Shown: piece by piece, positions 48,423 to 57,210 of the stretch
Numbering within the stretch: the stretch's first letter is position 1
How the letters are laid out: each line of letters starts with the position of its first letter
Assembly: GCF_002813775.1 (NCBI RefSeq)
Contig: NZ_CP020370.1
Span: forward strand, 620,001 to 684,000
Reading direction: 5' to 3'
DNA length: 64,000 nt
Source of the DNA: Candidatus Thiodictyon syntrophicum
Lineage (GTDB): Bacteria > Pseudomonadota > Gammaproteobacteria > Chromatiales > Chromatiaceae
Notes under the pieces: model-generated
Seen by the model: only the letters and a program-made list of their open reading frames with translations
Databases searched by the model: none
Told to the model about the DNA's origin: nothing
Program-made: the position numbers and the translations under genes

Positions 48423-48530
48423 CTGACTATTACCCACATCTCGGCTGGCCAGCGCGCGGCGCCGGTGCTGGACACAGAGCGGCAAAGCTGGTGAAATTCG
48501 TTCCCATCGCGACCGATGGGGCAAAGGTAG

Positions 48531-49409
48531 ATGACCGAGGCACGTGTTGGCAAGCTGTGCGGACGGCCGCTGAGTGCGGCGGACCTGGAGACGATTCGGC
48601 GGGCCATCGACGCCGCCGCCCCGCCGTTGCGCGCCGAGGTGGCGCGACGGGTCTGTGCGGCGCTGGGGTGGCATGACACCCTGGGCCGCCCGAAGCTGAT
48701 GAGTTGCCGGGTGGGACTGCTGCGCCTGCACCGTGCGGGGCTGATCGAACTGCCGGCGGCGCGCAACGGCAACGGTAACGGTCGCGGCCTGGTGAAGCAA
48801 CCGAGTGCCTGGCCGAGCGAGCAGCCGCTGGCGGGATCGGTCGGGCAACTGAGCGGTCTGCGCCTGGCGCCGGTCGCCGATCGGAGCGCCTCGCGGCTGT
48901 GGAACGGGCTGATCGAGCGCTGGCACTACCTGGGCTACACGCCGCTGCCCGGTGCGCAACTGCGCTATCTGATCCAGTCGGATCACGGGCTCTTGGGTGC
49001 GCTCGGCTTCGGGGCGGCGGCCTGGAAGGTCGCGGCGCGCGACCGCTGGATCGGCTGGGAGCGCCCCGCCCGTGAGGCCCATCTGGGACGCGTGCTCAAC
49101 AACGCCCGCTTTCTCATCCTGCCCTGGGTGCAGGTGAAGAACCTCGCCTCCAAGGTCTTGGCACTGGCCGCCGCGCGGGTCGGCGAGGACTTCGCCGCGC
49201 GCTATGGCGAGCGCCCGGTCCTGTTGGAGACCTTTGTGGAGACGCCCCGGTTTCGTGGTACCTGCTACCGCGCGGCCAACTGGCGCTATCTTGGCGAGAC
49301 CGCGGGGCGCGGCAAATGCGACCGCACCCACCAGGCGGCGCTGCCGCGCAAGGCGCTCTATGTCTATCCGCTGGCGGCGGATTTCCGCGCCCTGCTGGGG
49401 GTCGCATGA
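48531..49409 (+). CDS. DUF4338 (DruA-family) protein of the insertion sequence
   Basis: A 292-residue protein with the DUF4338 core: W-N-G-L-I-E-R-W-H-Y-L-G-Y near 123-135, L-R-Y-L-I-Q-S-D-H-G-L-L-G-A-L-G-F-G-A-A-A-W near 144-165, R-D-R-W-I-G-W, L-N-N-A-R-F-L-I-L-P-W-V and a C-terminal F-x-G-T-C-Y-R-A-A-N-W. DruA of the Druantia anti-phage system belongs to this family. Here it is translationally coupled (ATGA) to the transposase and lies between the terminal repeats, so a role in transposition, regulation or element maintenance is as likely as defence. No other Druantia gene is present. Confidence 0.85.
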   Translation: MTEARVGKLCGRPLSAADLETIRRAIDAAAPPLRAEVARRVCAALGWHDTLGRPKLMSCRVGLLRLHRAGLIELPAARNGNGNGRGLVKQPSAWPSEQPLAGSVGQLSGLRLAPVADRSASRLWNGLIERWHYLGYTPLPGAQLRYLIQSDHGLLGALGFGAAAWKVAARDRWIGWERPAREAHLGRVLNNARFLILPWVQVKNLASKVLALAAARVGEDFAARYGERPVLLETFVETPRFRGTCYRAANWRYLGETAGRGKCDRTHQAALPRKALYVYPLAADFRALLGVA

Positions 49410-50776
49410 GCGCCCTGGCCGCCGAGCTCGACGGCATCGACTTGGGCGATCAACGTCTGAACCGGCGCGCGCGCCGGGTGTTGGCCAAGCTCGGGGAGAA
49501 ACCCACGGTGAGCATTCCCGCCGCCTGCGGTGGCTGGCGCGAAACCCGCGCGGCCTATCGCCTGTTCGACCATGATGCGGTCACCGCCGAGGCCGTACTC
49601 GCCCCGCACATCGCCTGCACCGTCGCGCGGATGGGCGCGCACCCGCGGGTGCTATGTATCGAGGACACCAGCGAGCTCGACTATACCGGCAGACCTTCCA
49701 TGCAGGGCCTGGGGCCGCTCAACCTGGAGACCCGCCAGGGCCTGTATCTGCATCCGACGTTGGCGGTGACTCCCGAGCGGCTGTGCCTCGGGCTGCTCAA
49801 TGTCCACCGGTGGGTCCGTGAGCCCGGCAGCCTGGGGCAGGACAAAGATCCCAAGCGCGCCCTGGAAGAGAAGGAAAGTGTGCGCTGGGTGGACGGTTAC
49901 CGGCAGATCGACGAACTGGCCGAGCAACTTCCGAACACCCGCCTGACCTATGTGGCCGACCGTGAGGCCGACATCTATGACCTGTTTGTCGAGGCCCCCT
50001 GTCCCGACACCGCCGCCGACTGGCTGGTCCGCGGCCAGCACGACCGGGTACTGGCCGATGGCAAGACCCTGCGTCAACAGGTGGCCGAAGCGCCGGTGCT
50101 GGCCGCAACCACCTTCGAGCGACCCGCCAGCCATGGGTGCACGGCCCGCACGGTCCATCAAGAACTGCGGGCTGTGCGGATCACGCTCCCGGCCCCGCGC
50201 CGCCCCGATCGCACCCTGCCCGCGGTGGAAATCACCGCGCTCCTGGCCAGCGAGCCGGCGCCGCCGACGGGCGAGGAGCCGGTGGTGTGGCTGTTGCTCA
50301 CCAACCTGCCCGTGGATACCCCCGCGCAGGCCCTGGAGAAGCTGCAATGGTACCTGTGCCGGTGGCAAATCGAGGTCTATTTCCGCATCCTGAAGAGCGG
50401 CTGCCGGATCGAGAAGCTGCAACTGGAAAAACGCGAACGTCTGGAACCGGCGCTCGCCTGCTACATGATCGTCGCCTGGCGAGTACTGTTCCTCACGATG
50501 CTCGGACGTGAATGCCCCGACATGCCTTGCGACGTGGTCTTCGAGACCGCCGAGTGGCACGCCGTCTACATCGTCACCGAGCGCAAGCCCCCGCCCGACA
50601 CCCCACCCACGCTGGATCGAATGGTGCGCATGATCGCCGGCCTCGGCGGCTTCCTCAACCGCAAGTCCGACGGTTTCCCCGGCCCGCAAACCCTCTGGAT
50701 CGGACTCCAGCGCGCGGCCGACTTCGTGCTGGCGATGGAGGCCCAGCGCGGCGTCGGGGATGGGAGATATGGTTAA
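49406..50776 (+). CDS. IS4-family Tn5-like transposase
   Basis: A 456-residue DDE transposase. An N-terminal DNA-binding domain (G-D-Q-R-L-N-R-R-A-R-R-V-L) precedes the catalytic core: first Asp in C-I-E-D-T-S-E-L-D-Y, second in Y-V-A-D-R-E-A-D-I-Y-D, and the Glu in W-Q-I-E-V-Y-F-R-I-L-K-S-G-C, the YREK-like signature of the IS4 group. The C-terminal domain matches the Tn5 dimerisation region. ATG overlaps the DUF4338 stop. Confidence 0.92.
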   Translation: MSALAAELDGIDLGDQRLNRRARRVLAKLGEKPTVSIPAACGGWRETRAAYRLFDHDAVTAEAVLAPHIACTVARMGAHPRVLCIEDTSELDYTGRPSMQGLGPLNLETRQGLYLHPTLAVTPERLCLGLLNVHRWVREPGSLGQDKDPKRALEEKESVRWVDGYRQIDELAEQLPNTRLTYVADREADIYDLFVEAPCPDTAADWLVRGQHDRVLADGKTLRQQVAEAPVLAATTFERPASHGCTARTVHQELRAVRITLPAPRRPDRTLPAVEITALLASEPAPPTGEEPVVWLLLTNLPVDTPAQALEKLQWYLCRWQIEVYFRILKSGCRIEKLQLEKRERLEPALACYMIVAWRVLFLTMLGRECPDMPCDVVFETAEWHAVYIVTERKPPPDTPPTLDRMVRMIAGLGGFLNRKSDGFPGPQTLWIGLQRAADFVLAMEAQRGVGDGRYG

Positions 50777-50783
50777 TAGTCAG

Positions 50784-50960
50784 GCGCTTACCAGCTCCCG
50801 CCCTGCCCCAGCGAATCTTTCGACAACCGCCAGAACCAGGGACAACATCCCCTGCACCAGGATTTGCTGCAAGATAGCTCGCAAAATCGGCTCGCTCTTC
50901 TTCTGACCAGTAATCTGGCCACAGCCTTGTAAACAGAGGAGATTCAATGATCGTCAGCAT
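50784..50960 (-). pseudogene. RelE-like toxin, N-terminal half (split by the IS)
   Basis: From ATG 50960 the frame reads M-L-T-I-I-E-S-P-L-F, then D-Y-W-S-E-E-E-R-A-D-F-A and P-G-S-G-G-C-R-K-I-R-W-G-R-A-G-A-G-K-R, the standard first half of RelE/HigB-2 toxins, ending in the target duplication at 50784-50792. The remaining half is at 48270-48422. The original promoter of the toxin-antitoxin pair should lie upstream of 50960, now 2.4 kb from the antitoxin. Confidence 0.88.
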
Positions 50961-51006
50961 GACCGGAGCATACGCCACTGGCGTATGCTTGGCAAGCCTG
51001 TAACCC

Positions 51007-51126
51007 GTAGAACATGGTGACGAAGGAGCCGCATCGTTCGCGATTGCCGCGGTTCAAGCACGGCCCGCATGCTCCCGCTTGCTCGCACCCTGCAATCTCG
51101 AACCAGGCAAGCGGCCGACCCGAGCA
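51007..51126 (+). repeat. 120-bp imperfect direct repeat, left copy
   Basis: Begins GTAGAACATGGTGACGAAGG and includes CGTTCGCGATTG, CCCGCATG, CGCTTGCTCGC and AACCAGGCAA. The same order of blocks recurs at 51828-51950. The two copies bracket the toxin-antitoxin pair 51177-51818. Confidence 0.7.
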
Positions 51127-51176
51127 CCTTGTGCCCGCGAGTTACACGCGGCACCAAAAATGGTACGCTGACAGCC

Positions 51177-51521
51177 ATGTCGCCTGAGCCGATCCTTGAT
51201 GTCGTCTTTTTCCGGGCCGACTCCGGCACCGAACCCGTGCGTCACTGGCTCAAGAGCTTATCCAGGAACGACAAGGGTGCCATCGGTGCGGACCTGAAGA
51301 CCGTCCAGTTTGGTTGGCCGGTCGGAATGCCGGTCGTCCGCAAGCTCGACCCGGGGTTGTGGGAGGTGCGTTCGCGACTGGATCAGCGAATCGCGCGCAT
51401 CATCTTTACCGTCTCCGACCGGCGCATGGTTCTGCTGCATGGATTCATCAAGAAGTCCCAGAAAACCCCGGCCAGTGACCTCGACCTGGCCAGGCGCCGC
51501 AGAGCGACCCTTGCCCCCTGA
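51177..51521 (+). CDS. RelE/HigB-type toxin (Gp49-like)
   Basis: A 114-residue protein: G-T-E-P-V-R-H-W-L-K-S-L, L-K-T-V-Q-F-G-W-P-V-G, R-K-L-D-P-G-L-W-E-V-R-S-R-L and L-L-H-G-F-I-K-K-S-Q-K-T-P mark the Gp49/HigB-like RelE superfamily, ribosome-dependent mRNA interferases. The XRE antitoxin follows after 15 bp. ATG 51177 starts the conserved region. Confidence 0.88.
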   Translation: MSPEPILDVVFFRADSGTEPVRHWLKSLSRNDKGAIGADLKTVQFGWPVGMPVVRKLDPGLWEVRSRLDQRIARIIFTVSDRRMVLLHGFIKKSQKTPASDLDLARRRRATLAP

Positions 51522-51536
51522 ACAAACGGTGCATCA

Positions 51537-51818
51537 ATGAACGAGCACATGGGTAGCAGCCTCGATTCCTTTCTTGACGAGGAACAACTGCTGGCGCAAT
51601 CCGAAGCCATCGCCATCAAACGCGTCATCGCCTTCCGGCTGGAGCAGGAAATGGCGCAACAGCAGTTGACCAAGGCCGACCTGGCGCGGCGCATGGGCAC
51701 CAGCCGCAGTGCCCTGGATCGCCTATTGGACCCGGACAATACCTCCGTAACCCTGCTGACGCTGGAGAAAGCCGCCACGGCGTTGGGGCGGCATATTCGC
51801 ATCGAACTGGCGGCCTGA
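51537..51818 (+). CDS. XRE-family antitoxin
   Basis: A 93-residue protein with a central helix-turn-helix (T-K-A-D-L-A-R-R-M-G-T-S-R-S-A-L-D-R-L-L-D), followed by L-T-L-E-K-A-A-T-A-L-G-R, typical of antitoxins paired with Gp49/HigB-like toxins. It should neutralise the upstream toxin and repress the pair's promoter. Confidence 0.87.
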   Translation: MNEHMGSSLDSFLDEEQLLAQSEAIAIKRVIAFRLEQEMAQQQLTKADLARRMGTSRSALDRLLDPDNTSVTLLTLEKAATALGRHIRIELAA

Positions 51819-51827
51819 AGGAACGCC

Positions 51828-51950
51828 GTAGGACCCAGTGACGAATAAACCGCCGCGTTCGCGATTGATGCGGCTGGAATAAGGACCGCATGTTGCTCGC
51901 TTGCCCCCACACTGGAATCTGGAGCCAGGCAAAGTATTCGACCCTGGTCC
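51828..51950 (+). repeat. 120-bp imperfect direct repeat, right copy
   Basis: GTAGGACCCAGTGACGAATA, then CGTTCGCGATTG, CCGCATG, CTCGCTTGCCC and GAGCCAGGCAA match the blocks at 51007-51126. A fragment of the same family (AACCAGGCA, TATCCGACCCTGG) recurs near 52010-52040. The rest of 51819-52136 holds only a groEL scrap. Confidence 0.65.
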
Positions 51951-51968
51951 TTATGCTGGCCCCTTTAT

Positions 51969-52008
51969 GCTCGTCGGCCACCATGGCCGCGGTGGTGATC
52001 ATGAGCCC
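51969..52008 (-). pseudogene. groEL 3'-end fragment
   Basis: Forty bases match groEL codons at 53723-53762 with three differences and would read M-I-T-T-A-A-M-V-A-D-E, against [11 protein letters not shown] in groEL. Both lie on the minus strand in the same orientation, 1.75 kb apart. It looks like a relic of a duplicated or recombined groEL end. Confidence 0.7.
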
Positions 52009-52136
52009 CTGGAACCAGGCAGCGTATCCGACCCTGGCCTCTTATGCCTATCCACCATGGCATTGAGGCCCAGAAGATGGCGTAACCGCTGCGCTTTCCG
52101 CCCTACCGTGGGCTGGGCCAACCACCTCAGGCAATC

Positions 52137-52193
52137 TCAGACCCCAGCCCCATTGCGCAGTTCAGAGATGACGTTGGTGTCGAGCAGGTACAT
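52137..52193 (-). pseudogene. VapC-like PIN toxin, N-terminal stub
   Basis: The ATG at 52193 shares a base with the antitoxin stop (TGATG). The 18 codons read M-Y-L-L-D-T-N-V-I-S-E-L-R then N-G-A-G-V and stop. L-D-T-N-V-I-S-E-L-R is the first active-site motif of VapC. The remaining 110 or so residues are missing. Confidence 0.78.
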
Positions 52194-52447
52194 CAGGAGA
52201 GGTCCGCGGGCCTGGGCAGTTCATCCCAGCGGGGGATCTCCATCTCCACCTCGTCAATGCCCGGCATCGCCAACAGGTCTGCGATCTTACGACCGCCGCC
52301 CGCGATCCGACGATACTCCTCGATGGTCAATAGGACATGCGCCGGGCGACCGCGATCGGTGATGATGACCGGACCGTTCCTGGCGGCATTCTTGGCCCCA
52401 CTCGTATCCTGATTGAATTCGCGGCTTGAAATCGTAGTGATCGCCAT
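52193..52447 (-). CDS. Phd/YefM-family antitoxin
   Basis: An 84-residue antitoxin from ATG 52447. The N terminus T-T-I-S-S-R-E-F-N-Q-D-T-S-G-A-K-N-A-A and the D-R-G-R-P-A-H-V-L-L block are the Phd DNA-binding domain. The C-terminal acidic region (M-P-G-I-D-E-V-E-M-E-I-P-R) wraps the PIN toxin in intact systems. Its toxin gene downstream is only a stub. Confidence 0.85.
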   Translation of the reverse strand: MAITTISSREFNQDTSGAKNAARNGPVIITDRGRPAHVLLTIEEYRRIAGGGRKIADLLAMPGIDEVEMEIPRWDELPRPADLS

Positions 52448-52617
52448 GAGCGCTCCCCGAAAGGGCAATTGCATGTAGATACGTTACTATATACATCGGC
52501 GTAGTTCAATGCCGTCCTGGGATCGGGACCGAGAGGTCGGCAATGGCAAGGTGGGCATCTCTACTTTGGGTTGACAAGCTGTCTTCGGACAAGCACTTCT
52601 CAGATAGTGTCTTGAGC

Positions 52618-53148
52618 TTACCCCGGCGGGAGCCGCAACTGAGAGAAGTTGCGACCGGCGCGGATCGCCCGGCGCTCGATCTCGGCGGCAGAAGCAAGCC
52701 AACCCCGTTGCTCAAGATAGATCAGGAAGGCCCGGGTGCTGACCTTGCGACAATTCTCGGGCAACAGAAAGCTGGCGCGGGCAATCTTGTGGTCCTCGAA
52801 AAGAAAGACCCCGGTCCTTGGGGGACTCTCTAGGGCAAGGTCGTTCATGACCTCCTGAATCGCCAGTTCGCCCAGATTGGCCCGCCGGGGTGACGGCGGC
52901 GACTCGCTTTGCATCTGCTTGAAGTGTGCAAAGATCCGCGTCGGGAGGACGGGCAGCACATGCGCGTTGGCCCATTGCGCAAGCTTCTGGCTAGTCGGGG
53001 TCTGATTGCGGGTGACTTCGTCCAGGACCATGTCGACCAGCGCGAGGGGCCAGCCAGGCTTGAACAGCAGGTCTAAGGCATCGGCATACGCCAGGGTGAT
53101 GAGCGGACCAGCATCCGGCAAGAGGACAACACCTGCCTGGTCGGACAT
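52618..53148 (-). CDS. PIN-domain-like toxin
   Basis: A 176-residue protein. Residues 10-20 read L-P-D-A-G-P-L-I-T-L-A, the D-x-G-P-L-I variant of the PIN first motif. A second acidic position is in L-V-D-M-V-L-D-E-V-T near 38-47, and F-L-F-E-D-H-K-I-A-R supplies the third acidic cluster. Probable endoribonuclease of a toxin-antitoxin pair. The upstream gene ends 12 bp before its start. The call rests on motifs only. Confidence 0.7.
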   Translation of the reverse strand: MSDQAGVVLLPDAGPLITLAYADALDLLFKPGWPLALVDMVLDEVTRNQTPTSQKLAQWANAHVLPVLPTRIFAHFKQMQSESPPSPRRANLGELAIQEVMNDLALESPPRTGVFLFEDHKIARASFLLPENCRKVSTRAFLIYLEQRGWLASAAEIERRAIRAGRNFSQLRLPPG

Positions 53149-53160
53149 CCGATTCGCGAC

Positions 53161-53508
53161 TTACACAGACAGGGCGTGCAGATCGGCCACCATGTCCTGC
53201 GTGGCAGCATCCGAGAGCCGGGGCATCGGCAGCCGCGCCTGGGCCATCAACAGGAACAGGTCCTCCTGGCTGTCCAGTCCCAGGGCATCCATGACGGCCT
53301 GGTCATCGACGCGGCCCAGGGAAAAGGCCAGCAGCACCTTGAAGTTCTGATTGCCGACGGCGTCGGCGGCCTCGAAGGTCTCCACGAGATAGCGCAGTTC
53401 GGCGTTGAACAGGGCGTTGACCGAGGTCTCTGCCTTGGCCGCCACCACCTTGGCGCGCTGGAGTAGGTCGCGATCGACCGACCCGGTGAAATGGACGTTG
53501 GCGGACAT
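53161..53508 (-). CDS. Antitoxin-like protein preceding the PIN toxin
   Basis: A 115-residue protein from ATG 53508 (M-S-A-N-V-H-F-T-G-S-V-D-R-D-L-L-Q-R-A-K-V-V-A-A-K). The strand-helix-helix opening with E-T-S-V-N-A-L-F-N fits a ribbon-helix-helix antitoxin. The C-terminal half (Q-E-D-L-F-L-L-M-A-Q-A-R-L-P-M-P) should bind the toxin. It is upstream of and 12 bp from the PIN gene. Confidence 0.68.
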   Translation of the reverse strand: MSANVHFTGSVDRDLLQRAKVVAAKAETSVNALFNAELRYLVETFEAADAVGNQNFKVLLAFSLGRVDDQAVMDALGLDSQEDLFLLMAQARLPMPRLSDAATQDMVADLHALSV

Positions 53509-53591
53509 GGGCGTCTCCTGGATCAGCCAGGGAGTCACAGTAGCATGGGTGGGGCGAGCGGCGTCAAGCCGGATTCAGGCGCTTAGGCCAT

Positions 53592-53617
53592 AAAAAAAGC
53601 CCCGCCGAAGCGGGGCT
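53592..53617 (-). terminator. Intrinsic terminator of groESL
   Basis: Read on the minus strand: a 7-bp stem GCCCCGC / GCGGGGC with a TTCG loop followed by seven T. It starts 32 bp after the groEL stop codon. Confidence 0.92.
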
Positions 53618-53648
53618 TTCCGTCACCAAACCAGTGACCCCAGGCGAC

Positions 53649-55322
<1,674 letters not shown>

Positions 55323-55390
55323 TCAGGGGGATGCGGGCGGCGCTCGCGGGGGCCGCCGGGCGGGACCGTCGGTCGACGGTCGGGGGGCGT

Positions 55391-55681
55391 TCAGCCTTCG
55401 ACGATGCCCATGATGTCGTCTTCACGCATCACCAGGAGGTCCTTGCCGTCGAGCTTGACCTCGGTGCCGGAATACTTGCCGAAGAGGATGCGGTCGCCGA
55501 CCTTCACGTCCAGCGGGCGCACATCCCCATTTTCCAGGATCTTGCCGCGGCCGACCGCGAGCACCTCGCCCTGGATCGGCTTCTCGGCGGCGGAGTCGGG
55601 GATCACGATGCCACCGGCGCTGGTACGCTCTTCTTCCATGCGACGGACGACGACGCGGTCATGCAGGGGACGGACATTCAT
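55391..55681 (-). CDS. groES: Co-chaperonin GroES
   Basis: A 96-residue Hsp10: [13 protein letters not shown] at the start, the mobile loop [14 protein letters not shown] near 17-30, V-G-R-G-K and [10 protein letters not shown]. An AAGGAG ribosome site lies 7 bp upstream of the ATG. First gene of the operon. Confidence 0.98.
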   Translation of the reverse strand: MNVRPLHDRVVVRRMEEERTSAGGIVIPDSAAEKPIQGEVLAVGRGKILENGDVRPLDVKVGDRILFGKYSGTEVKLDGKDLLVMREDDIMGIVEG

Positions 55682-55751
55682 TTGGATTCTCCTTGGGAGG
55701 GGTGTTCAGGGGGGTGGAGGGGGGCGCCGGCGCGGTCTGCCGCCTGGGCTG

Positions 55752-55778
55752 TTAGCACTCTCCACCAGCGAGTGCTAA
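55752..55778. promoter_or_regulatory. CIRCE operator of groESL
   Basis: A perfect TTAGCACTC-N9-GAGTGCTAA inverted repeat 70 bp upstream of groES. This is the binding site of the HrcA repressor, which releases on heat stress. hrcA itself is not in the window. Confidence 0.97.
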
Positions 55779-56019
55779 TAGTAGGGCCAAAAGCTCAGGT
55801 GTCAAGCGTTGGACGCGCCGCGGGCGGGCGCCGGGGGCCCCTCGCCCCGGCGTTTCCCGCTCGCGCTGGGGTGTCCGGTCGTCACGGGGAGCCCCGAGGA
55901 GGGGCTCGCGGCGCTCCGCGCAGCCAGCGGCGCGCGGCCCGTTCCTGGCGCCAGCCCCTTGTTAGGGAAAGACTTTCGCGCGGCACCCTGGCACGGCGCG
56001 GCCCTGATCGTCCTTCCGG

Positions 56020-56124
56020 CCACTGGAGGTCGAGGCTTTAGCCGGTCCAGCATGCAGGCGCCACTGATTTCGCTTGGATATCTCGGGATCCGCCACCGGC
56101 TGAAGCCTCGACCTCCGGTTGTGG
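56020..56124. repeat. Inverted repeat, GGAGGTCGAGGCTTTAGCC type
   Basis: CACTGGAGGTCGAGGCTTTA at 56021 and its near complement GGCTGAAGCCTCGACCTCCG at 56098 enclose about 50 bp. Related to 44771-44832. It lies in the 700-bp gap between the groESL operator and the ABC exporter, in which I see no gene. Confidence 0.68.
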
Positions 56125-56249
56125 ACGGACCGCCACTGGCCGGAGCGATGATCAAGGCACCCTGGCAGAACCGAGCGCTGTCGGCGTACCATCCGCCCAT
56201 GCCCTCGCGCCATTGCCGCGGCAGTCTGAGGATCCTTTGTGCCCCAGGC

Positions 56250-56453
56250 GCTTAGGAACGGCTCACTGATACGTTAAACAAGCCCAATAGATAATGCGAT
56301 TGGCGTCGTTGTCGTTGTCGTTGTCCTAATCGAGGTTATCGTAGTGGCCCGGATTCTCTCGCACCCCAAGTTGCATCGCTTATCCGATTACGACAACGAC
56401 AACGACAACGACAACGATTGTGTTTGCGTTTAACTTCTTCTTGACTCATCACT
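56250..56453 (+). repeat. R1 element, copy F
   Basis: Left flank CTTAGGAACGGCTCACTGAT then ACGTTAAACAAGCCCAATAG, GTTGTC arm from 56308, core GAGGTTATCGTAGTGGCCCG and GCATCGCTTATCCGATTACG, GACAAC arm to about 56416, right flank TTCTTCTTGACTCATCAC. It ends 31 bp before the start codon of the ABC ATPase, so here it sits in a 5' leader. Confidence 0.87.
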
Positions 56454-56484
56454 TTTCCTTTCTTACCGCCGATCTCGAAATGCC

Positions 56485-57210
56485 ATGTTGACCTTTGAGC
56501 GTGTCAGTTACCGGTACCCAAAGGCGCCGGGTTGCGCCTTGGACGCGGTCAGCTTCACCATTCCCAAGGGTGCGGTACAGGGTTTGCTGGGTCCCAACGG
56601 GGCGGGTAAGTCAACCGTGATGGGTCTGATCTGCGGGCAATTGCAGCCCACCAGCGGGCGCTTGATTCGGCCCCGCTGCACGCGCGTGAGTCTGGTCCCG
56701 CAAGAGTATGCCTTTTACCCGAGCCTGACCTGCGCGGAGAACTTAAGTTGCTTCGCGGGGGTATTGGACCTGCCCCGGCACGAGTGCCGGGCGCGGATTG
56801 CGCAGGCGGCGGCCTTTTGTCAGCTCGACGCCACGCACTTGCGGCGCCGGGTGCAGGCGTGTTCCGGCGGGGTGCGACGGCGCTTGAACCTGGCGATCGG
56901 CCTGTTGAACCAGCCTGAACTGGTGCTGCTCGACGAGCCTACGGTCGGCATCGACCCGGTGTCGCGTCAAGCGATTCTGCAACAGATCGGTGCGCTCGCG
57001 GCGCAGGGGGTTACGGTGGTCTTCGCCTCCCACCAATTGGAAGAGGTCTCGCAACTCTGTACCCAGGTGGTGTTATTGCAAAATGGACTGGTGCTCGCGG
57101 ACCTGGCCATGCACACCCTGTTGCATGACTACACGAGCCTGGAGGAGTTTTATATCCGTCACACCAAACGGTACCTGGACTCGGTCCCGGCCGCTGAGGT
57201 CGCCGCATGA
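56485..57210 (+). CDS. ABC exporter ATP-binding protein
   Basis: A 241-residue ABC ATPase: Walker A G-P-N-G-A-G-K-S-T (35-43), signature C-S-G-G-V-R-R-R, Walker B L-V-L-L-D-E-P and H-loop A-S-H-Q. It belongs to the CcmA/NatA-like class exporting drugs or lipids. The permease start overlaps its stop by 4 bp (ATGA). Adjacent biosynthetic genes on the other strand suggest export of their product. Confidence 0.9.
   Translation: MLTFERVSYRYPKAPGCALDAVSFTIPKGAVQGLLGPNGAGKSTVMGLICGQLQPTSGRLIRPRCTRVSLVPQEYAFYPSLTCAENLSCFAGVLDLPRHECRARIAQAAAFCQLDATHLRRRVQACSGGVRRRLNLAIGLLNQPELVLLDEPTVGIDPVSRQAILQQIGALAAQGVTVVFASHQLEEVSQLCTQVVLLQNGLVLADLAMHTLLHDYTSLEEFYIRHTKRYLDSVPAAEVAA

Larger units (their letters stand above)
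48423..50783 (+). mobile_element. IS4 family (IS50/Tn5-like group) insertion sequence with DUF4338 gene, 2361 bp
   Basis: Terminal inverted repeats CTGACTATTACCCACATCTC (48423-48442) and the complement of CTGACTATTAACCATATCTC (50764-50783) match at 18 of 20 positions and start CTGACT like Tn5 ends. A 9-bp duplication (GCGCTTACC) flanks both ends. Inside are two overlapping genes on the plus strand: a DUF4338 protein and a Tn5-like transposase whose stop codon lies in the right repeat. The element interrupts a RelE-like toxin gene. Both genes are intact and the ends complete, so insertion may be recent. Confidence 0.92.

Noticed and set aside
48531..49409. Calling the DUF4338 gene a Druantia defence system
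   Set aside because: Only the DruA-family gene is present, and it lies inside an insertion sequence coupled to the transposase.
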